A stretch of 64,000 nucleotides of DNA from a bacterium (GTDB taxonomy: Bacteria > Electryoneota > RPQS01 > DYHQ01): NCBI GenBank assembly GCA_030622545.1, contig JAUXGA010000002.1, positions 62,001-126,000 of the forward strand, written 5' to 3'. Below, piece by piece: positions 54,006 to 61,143 of this stretch. The notes under the pieces were generated by a model that saw only the letters and a list, made by a program, of their open reading frames with translations, was not told where the DNA came from and did not search any database. The position numbers were made by a program, and so were the translations under genes. Positions within the stretch are counted from its first letter, which is position 1. Each line of letters begins with the position of its first letter.

Positions 54006-54767
54006 TCAACTTGTCAGTGTTGAGGTAGTCGTAATCGGACCTTCGGCGCGACCTTCGATGAATTGGCGGACGATGCCATTATCTGTTTCTCTGGTTTCGG
54101 CAGGCGTGCCTGAAAAAATTATTTCGCCGTCGTGAAGCATCACGATGCGATCAGATACTTTATAGACGCTGACCATATCGTGTGTAACAACGACGGTGGT
54201 GACATCCAGTTGTTCATTGAGCCGGATGATGAGATCATTAATCGCGTCGGCTGAAATCGGATCCAGCCCTGTGGTCGGTTCGTCATAGAGGACGTAGTCA
54301 GGTTTCATCGCAATCGCCCGCGCTAAGCCGACCCGTTTCTTCATCCCGCCGGATAATTCGGCGGGTTTCAAATTTTCGATGCCGGAAAGATTGACCATCG
54401 CAAGGCATTCCTTTACGCGCTTATCGATTTCGCCGCCGCTCATCGAGGAGTGTTCGCGCAGTCCAAGAGAAATGTTTTCCGCAACCATCATCGAATCGAA
54501 GAGAGCCGCACTTTGAAAAACGATTCCAAATTTCTGTCGGATTTTGTAGAGTTGTGCCTGCGAAAGGTTCCAGATGTTTTCTCCTTCGATGATAACATCC
54601 CCTGAGTCTGGCTGTAATAGGCCGATGAAATGTTTCAGCAAGACGGATTTCCCGCAGCCCGATTGCCCGATAATCGCCAGAGACTCGCCCTTGTCAATCG
54701 TGAGATTCGTCCCGCGCAGAACGGATTTATCGCCGAAAGATTTGTATAGATTTTGAACTTCAATCAT
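54006..54767 (-). CDS. mlaF: ABC transporter ATPase, MlaF-like
   Basis: A 253-residue ABC ATPase with Walker A in LAIIGQSGCGKSVLLKHFIG, the signature AELSGGMKKRVGLARAI, Walker B YVLYDEPTTGLDPISADAIN and H-loop VVVTHDMVSVYKVSD. The sequence type fits MlaF/Ttg2A, the ATPase of the phospholipid-retrograde (Mla) system. It lies 13 bases downstream of MlaE on the same strand. No MCE (MlaD) gene follows, because the next gene is convergent. Confidence 0.92.
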   Translation of the reverse strand: MIEVQNLYKSFGDKSVLRGTNLTIDKGESLAIIGQSGCGKSVLLKHFIGLLQPDSGDVIIEGENIWNLSQAQLYKIRQKFGIVFQSAALFDSMMVAENISLGLREHSSMSGGEIDKRVKECLAMVNLSGIENLKPAELSGGMKKRVGLARAIAMKPDYVLYDEPTTGLDPISADAINDLIIRLNEQLDVTTVVVTHDMVSVYKVSDRIVMLHDGEIIFSGTPAETRETDNGIVRQFIEGRAEGPITTTSTLTS

Positions 54768-54780
54768 GGCTTGTTAATCA

Positions 54781-55578
54781 TTAGAATAAGAACATCGCCA
54801 GAATATAATCGCTCATCAGAATCAGTATGCACGACCAGACGAAAGCGCGAATCGTCGCCAGTCCGACTCCTTCGGCGCCTCCTCGCGTGGAGAAGCCGAC
54901 ATGACAGCCCATCAGGGCGGTGACGGCTCCAAAAACGAACGCTTTAGCGAGCCCCGCTATCACATCATAGACATCGAAGAACACGGGGATTTGATTCCAG
55001 AACATCGCTGAGGTCATCCCAAGCAGAACGGTCGCGACGAACGATGCGCCCATCATGGCGATGAAATCCGCCAGCGTGACAAGAACCGGCAGCATCAGCA
55101 GATTGGCGTAGAAGCGCGGCACTGCCAGATAGCGGATTGGGCTGATTCCCAGTGATTCCAGCGCATCTATCTGCTCGGTGACTTTCATGGTTCCCAACTC
55201 GGCGGCGATAGAAGCGGAAACACGCCCTGCGATAATAAGCCCTGTCAGCACGGGGCCGAGCTCGATGACAATTGCTTTTAGAGTTGAAGAGCCTAAATAT
55301 TGCAAAGGAACGTAGCCCTTGAGCTGATAATTTCCCTGCCAGGCTGTTACAGCTCCTACAAAAGTCCCCACTAACAGAACGAGCGGCAGGCTGTTGAATC
55401 CCAGGCGGAGAGCCTGTTCGAAAAAGAGCTTTCTGTCTTTCCAAAGGCCCTTGATGCCGACGAGGATACGAAAGAGAAGCATCGTCGCCGCTCCGGCTTC
55501 GGCAAAAAAGTCGAGCGCGGTGCGCCCGACTTTCGCAAGGGTTTGTGAAATTGTTGGTGGAGCAACAGGCAAATTCAT
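54781..55578 (-). CDS. mlaE: MlaE-family ABC permease
   Basis: A 265-residue MlaE/Ttg2B permease with five to six membrane helices: FNSLPLVLLVGTFVGAVTAW, ELGPVLTGLIIAGRVSASIA, the family motif ELGTMKVTEQIDALESLGIS, and YAVPRFYANLLMLPVLVTL-type text (AVPRFYANLLMLPVLVTLAD). It exports or imports outer-membrane phospholipids with MlaF. Start of mlaE and end of the large outer-membrane gene are 24 bases apart, on the same strand. Confidence 0.93.
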   Translation of the reverse strand: MNLPVAPPTISQTLAKVGRTALDFFAEAGAATMLLFRILVGIKGLWKDRKLFFEQALRLGFNSLPLVLLVGTFVGAVTAWQGNYQLKGYVPLQYLGSSTLKAIVIELGPVLTGLIIAGRVSASIAAELGTMKVTEQIDALESLGISPIRYLAVPRFYANLLMLPVLVTLADFIAMMGASFVATVLLGMTSAMFWNQIPVFFDVYDVIAGLAKAFVFGAVTALMGCHVGFSTRGGAEGVGLATIRAFVWSCILILMSDYILAMFLF

Positions 55579-55602
55579 TGAAGGAATTCAGATTAGCCTT
55601 GA

Positions 55603-58600
55603 TTAAAATTCCGCGCCGAGAGAAAAGTAATAGCTGGGTTTCTCTGTATCAAGAAAATCCGTTCGCCATGCAACATCCCATTGCAGCAGGAAAAAACCGA
55701 GTCGCAGACGAGGACCGAAACCATAACCGACCTGCAAATCGCGCAGGCGGTGTCCGCCAGGCGTTTCTTCAGTAATTCGCAGGTTGTCGTCTTCCCAAAC
55801 AGCGCCGATGTCGGTAAAGATAGCGCCGCGGATACTTCGGAAATAGAGCGGAAGCGGCCAGCCGAACTGCAACTGCCGTATCATCGGGAAACGAAATTCC
55901 TGATTCGTCAGGAAGAAACGTGTTCCGCGCCGCTCAAAATATTTCCCTCCGCGGAAGGGGATAACAAACGATGCAAAATAGAAATCATCAATGTCTTCAA
56001 TCGGCAAGTCACCTTCATAGCGACGATTTATCCAGTTCCAGACACCACCCATGTAAAAATACTGAGGTTTCTCACCGCCGGAAAATCCTCCGGTAATTCT
56101 CGCCGCCCAACTGTAGTCGCGCCCGAGTCGCGTGTAGCGACGAAAATCCCCTTTCACAACATAGAAGCTGGATTCCCACGAGCTTTGCGATGACGAACTT
56201 GAGAGCGGGGGACTGTAGGCATAGGATATGCGATAGCGAGTACCATTGATAGGACCCGTCAAACCCCATTGAACTGTATCATGGACATAGCCAAGTCGGG
56301 GAAGGATGGTTCGTCGTTTGGAACTGTACAGGTACCTGTCAATATCAAAATTATATCGGTCGCGTTCAATGAAATGCGCAAAAACATCCATATCCACTCG
56401 GGAATACTTTGAAAAGGGATACGCCAGATAAATCCCGGTTTGAATTGTGCGATCCCGCACGCGACCGGCATCAAGGTAGTACACATTTCGGTAAAACCCG
56501 ACACCGTAGTTTATGCGCTGCGGCAGGTAGTAGTATTGTATGTGAAAATTAGTGTTGTCCAAATTGTTGAAATCATAATAGAGATCTGTATTGAGCATGA
56601 TAAGGTGATTGCCGAGAACATCCGAAAAGAGAAATTGACTGGTTCCCTGCACACCAAAGAAACTGGAATACGCGGCGGTGGCATAGACAAAATCGGGAGT
56701 CAGCTTCACGCGATAATTTTTTGCGGCAAATCCACCTCCGGGTAAACGGCTCGTGGTCGTATCCGGTTCGTCAATCTTTTCGTGCTCCAAACCTCCATGA
56801 GTTGCGAATACATAATCGGCATACGGCCGCCGGGCATGGCGTATCTCGGGCTGCGAAGAGCCGGCATTCTCTGCGGTCTCTTCGAAATCAACCGTGCCCT
56901 TCTGTCGAAACGGCGTTGGAGTCAGTTCCATCGCGGGTCTCTCCAGCGCGTTCTTCAGCATGAAAATATCATAGCCGCCATTGTTTAAGGATGTGAACAC
57001 GAGGCGACGAGTGTTGGCGGAATAGCTCGGCTGGAGGCAGCCTGTCAGGCAGTTTGTAAAAGCCTCATTCTCACCGGTCTCCAGATTCAGACGATAGAGA
57101 TTAAAAACGCCGCTCGCATCCCCGGAGTAAACGATGGTGACGCCATCCGACGCGAAAACCGGCGAGCGTTCCTGCGTTTCCGTAAATGTAAGTCGCTGAG
57201 CATCATCGTCGCCGAGATGGATTAAGTAGATGTCTTGTTGACGATAATTCATCTGATACATCTTTATCGTCTCTCGATAGTCGCGCACGCTGAGGGAATC
57301 GCGCCGGTCCGATGTGAAGAGAATCGCTTTGGAATCGGGAGCCCAAGACGGATCATCATCGGAGAAAATATCGTCCGTTACTCGATGCATCTCTCCATCT
57401 TCAAGATTGACGATATAGATATCCGAGTGACCTTCGGCAACTCCGACAAAAGCAATTTTTTCACCGTCGGGAGACCAAGCGGGCTTGAAAATCGCATCCA
57501 GATCCCAGCGAAAGCGACGGCGAACTTTGCGTTTCTTTACATCCAGCAAATAAAGCGCATCCGACTGGCCTGCTTTCGATGCGAATGTAATCATCCGACC
57601 ATCCGGCGACCATGAAATCCGCGCATCAAGCCACTTGAGTTCCTCAAAGTCCCCACTGCGCTCGCCGCGCAGAAGCCTTCGGAGCTTCTTCGTGTTCAAA
57701 TCAAGGAGATAGAGATTGAAATAGTCCGTGCGGTCCGAAAGAAACGCAATCTGTTCGCCATCCGGAGAAATGGCCGGACCGTTATTGACGAAGTTGCGCC
57801 ACTCCATATGATCAGTCAAACGCTCGGCGAATTCCTCGGACATTTTCATGTCCGCGATATGGGGCCAGTAAGCGCGTCGGAGCCATGTTTTCCACCGCTT
57901 GCTGAACTCGTCCATGTCGAGACCGATGGAGCTCTTGATAACCTTCGACAGGTCGCGGATGGAGCGCAGTTTATTCAGAATCTCGCCGACTTTTTGGGAC
58001 CCATACTTCTGGTCAATATAATACAAAACTGACTGCCCGCCTTTGTAGGCAAGATAGCCGCCTAAGTAAGGCATGTCAGGCAGGTAGCCGCTGATGGTGG
58101 CATCCCGCATAAACATATCGGACTCGGTGTCCCAGCCTTCCCGCGATTCGTATTCCGCCAGTCCTTCAATGAACCATAGTGGGAGCTGCATCATTGCCGC
58201 GCCAATGAGGATAGATTGAAAACCGGAGCCGTGGAGCATCCGCAGCATCACCGCATGAGTGAGCTCATGATGTATCACATGCCGGTAAGCTTCGAAACTT
58301 CCCTGATAGGGAATCACGACGCGGTTTTTCAGAAATTCAGTAAAACCGCCGAGCCCTTCTTCGGGAAGCGATGTCGTGACATTCGTCTGCTCGAAGTTAT
58401 TGTGCGAAACATAAGTAACGATGGTGATGCGGCTTTCCAATTTGTAATTAAAACTCCGCTGAAGTTTTTCCAGCGCGTCTTCCGCGGTTTCCGCCGTGAA
58501 CTCCGCAATCGCTTCTCCACCATCGGTAAAGTAAATATCGAAATGTTCCGACTGGATATAGCGCCACTGAAAGTCCTCGTACTGCACTTTATTCTTGCCG

Positions 58601-58662
58601 AATTGAGCGAAAGCGCTCGTGGCTGACAGCAGTAGGAGAACTCCGATGACGAAATAAAGCAT
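55603..58662 (-). CDS. Outer-membrane protein: zinc peptidase, TolB-like propeller and surface-antigen barrel
   Basis: About 1019 residues from ATG 58662 (GGAAGGGGGG upstream). A signal peptide (MLYFVIGVLLLLSATSAFA) is followed by a Peptidase_MA-like zincin domain with HHELTHAVML (HExxH, residues 132-136) and WFIEGLAEYES carrying the third ligand. A six- or seven-bladed TolB-like propeller spans about residues 290-600 (SPDGEQIAFLSDRTDYFNLY, SPDGEKIAFVGVAEGHSDIY). The C-terminal half is an Omp85/surface-antigen type barrel ending in Phe (YYFSLGAEF). The zinc site is intact. Biological role unknown; perhaps a periplasm-facing protease anchored by its own barrel. Confidence 0.85.
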   Translation of the reverse strand: MLYFVIGVLLLLSATSAFAQFGKNKVQYEDFQWRYIQSEHFDIYFTDGGEAIAEFTAETAEDALEKLQRSFNYKLESRITIVTYVSHNNFEQTNVTTSLPEEGLGGFTEFLKNRVVIPYQGSFEAYRHVIHHELTHAVMLRMLHGSGFQSILIGAAMMQLPLWFIEGLAEYESREGWDTESDMFMRDATISGYLPDMPYLGGYLAYKGGQSVLYYIDQKYGSQKVGEILNKLRSIRDLSKVIKSSIGLDMDEFSKRWKTWLRRAYWPHIADMKMSEEFAERLTDHMEWRNFVNNGPAISPDGEQIAFLSDRTDYFNLYLLDLNTKKLRRLLRGERSGDFEELKWLDARISWSPDGRMITFASKAGQSDALYLLDVKKRKVRRRFRWDLDAIFKPAWSPDGEKIAFVGVAEGHSDIYIVNLEDGEMHRVTDDIFSDDDPSWAPDSKAILFTSDRRDSLSVRDYRETIKMYQMNYRQQDIYLIHLGDDDAQRLTFTETQERSPVFASDGVTIVYSGDASGVFNLYRLNLETGENEAFTNCLTGCLQPSYSANTRRLVFTSLNNGGYDIFMLKNALERPAMELTPTPFRQKGTVDFEETAENAGSSQPEIRHARRPYADYVFATHGGLEHEKIDEPDTTTSRLPGGGFAAKNYRVKLTPDFVYATAAYSSFFGVQGTSQFLFSDVLGNHLIMLNTDLYYDFNNLDNTNFHIQYYYLPQRINYGVGFYRNVYYLDAGRVRDRTIQTGIYLAYPFSKYSRVDMDVFAHFIERDRYNFDIDRYLYSSKRRTILPRLGYVHDTVQWGLTGPINGTRYRISYAYSPPLSSSSSQSSWESSFYVVKGDFRRYTRLGRDYSWAARITGGFSGGEKPQYFYMGGVWNWINRRYEGDLPIEDIDDFYFASFVIPFRGGKYFERRGTRFFLTNQEFRFPMIRQLQFGWPLPLYFRSIRGAIFTDIGAVWEDDNLRITEETPGGHRLRDLQVGYGFGPRLRLGFFLLQWDVAWRTDFLDTEKPSYYFSLGAEF

Positions 58663-58742
58663 ACCCCCCTTCCGTCCCCCCGTAAACGGAGGGAGACTCG
58701 ACTCACCCCCTGCTTGCGGGGGGGGTAGGGGGGGTCTCTTGG
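58663..58742. repeat. GC-rich palindromic repeat in the leader of the outer-membrane gene
   Basis: Contains CCGTCCCCCCGTAAACGGAG and CCCCCTGCTTGCGGGGGG, two small hairpins in C/G-rich DNA. Read through, it would give PPLPPPQAGGESS-like text, a common artefact of this repeat type. It ends just before the start codon and supplies the purine-rich ribosome site. Bases 2690-2727 resemble it. Confidence 0.6.
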
Positions 58743-58785
58743 AACAGCAGTCTTTGATATGTCTCTTGGAAAATCTCATCATGGC

Positions 58786-60054
58786 TTAAGTATAAGCGTG
58801 CAATCCACCGAAAAAGTAATTCCCAAAGAAAGAAAGAAGAATCATGCCAAAACCGGCCAAAGAAAGAATAGCAGATTTTGTGCCTGTCCAGCCGCGCTGC
58901 AGCCGGGCATGCAGGAAGCCGGAATAGAAAAGCCAGACAATCAATGCGCCAACTTCCTTCGGATCCCATGACCAGAAAGAACCCCAGGCCTGTTCCGCCC
59001 AGATAGCCCCGGCGAAGAGGGCCCCTACTGTATAGAGCGGATAACCCAGCTTCACAGTTCCCGCCGAAATGTCATCCATAAGCCCCCGATCCAGTTTGAG
59101 CGACGCTAATCTTTTACCGCTCCGGAAAAAGCTATTCAACAGGAAGAAGCAAGGTAGCGCTAATATCCACGAAAGGCCAAAAAATTCAAAAATCCTAAAC
59201 GGGCTTCCTTGTGTTATTCCGAATATGTGTGATTTTGTAAGAATTCCCGCAAGAAGCGCACCTAAGAGAAAGCTTAGGAATGCTACGGCGGCAAGGTAAC
59301 CGCCTCCAGAGGCTTTTTCTGTGCGATTTATCCGTCGGTAAATCAGCGTCCAACCTATCGCCCCTAAGGGAGCCCCAATTCCAAAGGCGGTCAGCGCCGA
59401 ACCGATACCATTGATAGGATTCCCGCCGAGGTTAAATGTCGCGGCGCTTGCAGGGAGAGCCTGAAAGAGGGCAAGAATAAGTGCTAAACCTACGGGGAAA
59501 CCGATTCCCATCGTGAAAGCGATAGGCTTCATTTTTCCGGAAAAAGGCCCCTTTTTCGAGCTTACCATTTCAGGATCCCGTATCAGATAGAGGAAGGAGG
59601 TAACTGCGCCGACGGCAAAAGAGCCCGAAGCAATAGCCGCAAGTGTCACATGAATCGTGAGCCAATAACTCTGCAACGCCGGCATAAGCTGCATATTGAT
59701 TTCTTTCGGCAGCATAGATGCCGTGACCATCAGCATGAAGATAATCGGCGAAATCAAAGCAGCTATTTTCAGTCGGCGGTATTTCCACAGGACAATTCCC
59801 ATCATCATCGCTGCCATCCAACTCATAATCGCCAGATATTCATACATGTTCGACATGGGGTAGTGCCGGGAAATCGCCCACCGGATAAAGAACCCGACAG
59901 TCTGAGGGAGAAATCCCAATCCCGCCGCCGCCGCTCCAAACCATCCGATACGGTCTTTACCCGTTGCCAGAAAAACTGAAAACAGAGCAAAGGAAGTTAA
60001 ATAGCACCAGAATGCCCACCAGAACAGCCAAATATCAGGAGAAACCATCGTCAC
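58786..60054 (-). CDS. Cytochrome c biogenesis protein CcsA/CcsB-type (ResC-like)
   Basis: A 422-residue heme-handling membrane protein with about 10-11 helices. The WWD-type motif is WAEQAWGSFWSWDPKEVGAL, and histidines are seen in RHYPMSNMYEYLAIM and in SYWLTIHVTLAAIASGSFAV. Both mark the system II cytochrome c assembly component CcsA/ResC (or a fused form). It is the only cytochrome-assembly gene in the window, so the rest of the system is elsewhere. It ends 4 bases before a short gene-free stretch. Confidence 0.9.
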   Translation of the reverse strand: MTMVSPDIWLFWWAFWCYLTSFALFSVFLATGKDRIGWFGAAAAGLGFLPQTVGFFIRWAISRHYPMSNMYEYLAIMSWMAAMMMGIVLWKYRRLKIAALISPIIFMLMVTASMLPKEINMQLMPALQSYWLTIHVTLAAIASGSFAVGAVTSFLYLIRDPEMVSSKKGPFSGKMKPIAFTMGIGFPVGLALILALFQALPASAATFNLGGNPINGIGSALTAFGIGAPLGAIGWTLIYRRINRTEKASGGGYLAAVAFLSFLLGALLAGILTKSHIFGITQGSPFRIFEFFGLSWILALPCFFLLNSFFRSGKRLASLKLDRGLMDDISAGTVKLGYPLYTVGALFAGAIWAEQAWGSFWSWDPKEVGALIVWLFYSGFLHARLQRGWTGTKSAILSLAGFGMILLSFFGNYFFGGLHAYT

Positions 60055-60120
60055 ATCTTTTGTTTAATTAGGGTATTATCTTTTAGATTAAATCGCTGTT
60101 TCAGAGAGAATGTTCCCACT

Positions 60121-60155
60121 AAGAAAAACCAAGCCCCGTGAAAATTTACGGGGCT
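60121..60155 (-). terminator. Rho-independent terminator of the response-regulator gene
   Basis: On the minus strand a perfect 8-bp stem (AGCCCCGT / ACGGGGCT) with an 8-nt loop is followed by TTGGTTTTTC. It lies 43 bases after the stop of the response regulator. Confidence 0.8.
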
Positions 60156-60197
60156 GGTAGAATTAGCTTATATGAGACAATTCGCGTGCAATCCGAA

Positions 60198-60794
60198 TTA
60201 TTCCTCAGATTCTCCGAGGACTTCACGTACCATATCAAGGAGTTCTTCGCCCTTAATCGGCTTCGTCAGATAATTATAAGCGCCTTCCTTAATCACCTGC
60301 ACAGTGTCCTCGATTTTCGGATAACCCGTCAGAATAACAACGGTTGACTGAGGGTCTGCGGCGCGGATTTCCCGGAACACGTCAATGCCGCTTGCGCCTT
60401 TCAGTTTAACATCAAGAAACGTCAGTCCCGGCAGCTTCTCCGTGTGGAGCTTCACGGCTTCCGGACCGGTCGCCGCCGTAATCACCTCATAGCCGGCGGT
60501 CTCCAATAGCTGAGACATCACAGAGAGGATGCTCGGATCGTCATCGACGACGAGGATCATATTGCTTCGGTTACCGACATCCTGCAGCTTCTGCTTCTCG
60601 ATGTTGCGTTTTATTTCCTCGATATTCTGCTGGTCATAGAGTCTCCATCCTCTCCAGTCGCGGCGCGGACGAGTGATAGAGCCTTCGCGCTCCCATTTGA
60701 AGAGAGTCGATTTGGAGACTTGCAGATTATCGCAAACTTCCTTAGAGGAATAATATTTTTGTTCCAGCATTTTCTGCCCCGTTTGGGTAGTCAT
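60198..60794 (-). CDS. Response regulator with N-terminal MerR-like HTH and C-terminal receiver
   Basis: A 198-residue protein. Residues ~10-70 form a MerR-type winged helix (YYSSKEVCDNLQVSKSTLFK, RGWRLYDQQNIEEIKR). The receiver domain follows, with acidic pocket VVDDDPSILSVM, phospho-Asp in LTFLDVKLKGASGID, Thr in VVILTGYPKIEDTV and Lys in YNYLTKPIKGEELLD. All key residues are intact. The order DNA-binding domain first, receiver last, is the reverse of most response regulators. No kinase is next to it. Confidence 0.9.
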   Translation of the reverse strand: MTTQTGQKMLEQKYYSSKEVCDNLQVSKSTLFKWEREGSITRPRRDWRGWRLYDQQNIEEIKRNIEKQKLQDVGNRSNMILVVDDDPSILSVMSQLLETAGYEVITAATGPEAVKLHTEKLPGLTFLDVKLKGASGIDVFREIRAADPQSTVVILTGYPKIEDTVQVIKEGAYNYLTKPIKGEELLDMVREVLGESEE

Positions 60795-60818
60795 GATATA
60801 GCTTTCTTTAGCAGAAGC

Positions 60819-60847
60819 AATATATTACATTTCCACACGAAAGTCAA
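60819..60847 (-). promoter_or_regulatory. Promoter of the response-regulator gene
   Basis: TTGACT (60847-60842), 17-base spacer, TATATT (60824-60819). It lies just after the tatA stop at 60870, so the regulator can be transcribed without tatA. Confidence 0.75.
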
Positions 60848-60869
60848 GGGAAATACGTGAAAAATATTG

Positions 60870-61049
60870 CTAAGGCGCTTTCTCTTGCTTGGATGAATCC
60901 TTGTCCTCGGAGTCTCCGTCCTTGACCCCTTCTTTGAATTCCTTGATACCGCGTCCCATTCCCCGCATCATCTCAGGAATTTTACGCCCGCCAAAGAGGA
61001 GCAAGACGACCAGGACAATTAGTAGAATCTCAACCCAACCGAATCTCAC
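60870..61049 (-). CDS. tatA: Sec-independent translocase protein TatA
   Basis: A 59-residue protein. [20 protein letters not shown] is the membrane helix, then [19 protein letters not shown] is the hinge and amphipathic helix, and a charged tail ([16 protein letters not shown]) follows. This is the complete TatA pattern (L-F-G-x-x-K-I-P). The GTG start has GAGGAGG at good spacing. TatA makes the pore of the twin-arginine pathway that exports folded proteins. No tatB or tatC gene is in the window. Confidence 0.92.
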   Translation of the reverse strand: MRFGWVEILLIVLVVLLLFGGRKIPEMMRGMGRGIKEFKEGVKDGDSEDKDSSKQEKAP

Positions 61050-61084
61050 GGTATGCCTCCTCGCCTTGTAGCATAAGATATAGC

Positions 61085-61113
61085 AATATAAAGAATTCCA
61101 TCCAATATGTCAA
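61085..61113 (-). promoter_or_regulatory. Promoter of tatA
   Basis: TTGACA (61113-61108), 17-base spacer, TATATT (61090-61085), a near-consensus promoter. The predicted start is about 30 bases before the tatA GTG. Confidence 0.8.
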
Positions 61114-61143
61114 GGAAAAATTCCACAGAAACATGGCCGCAAC

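Noticed and set aside
58663-58782. N-terminal extension of the outer-membrane protein (PPLPPPQAGG-like)
   Set aside because: It is translation of a GC-rich repeat; a proper signal peptide and ribosome site begin at 58662.
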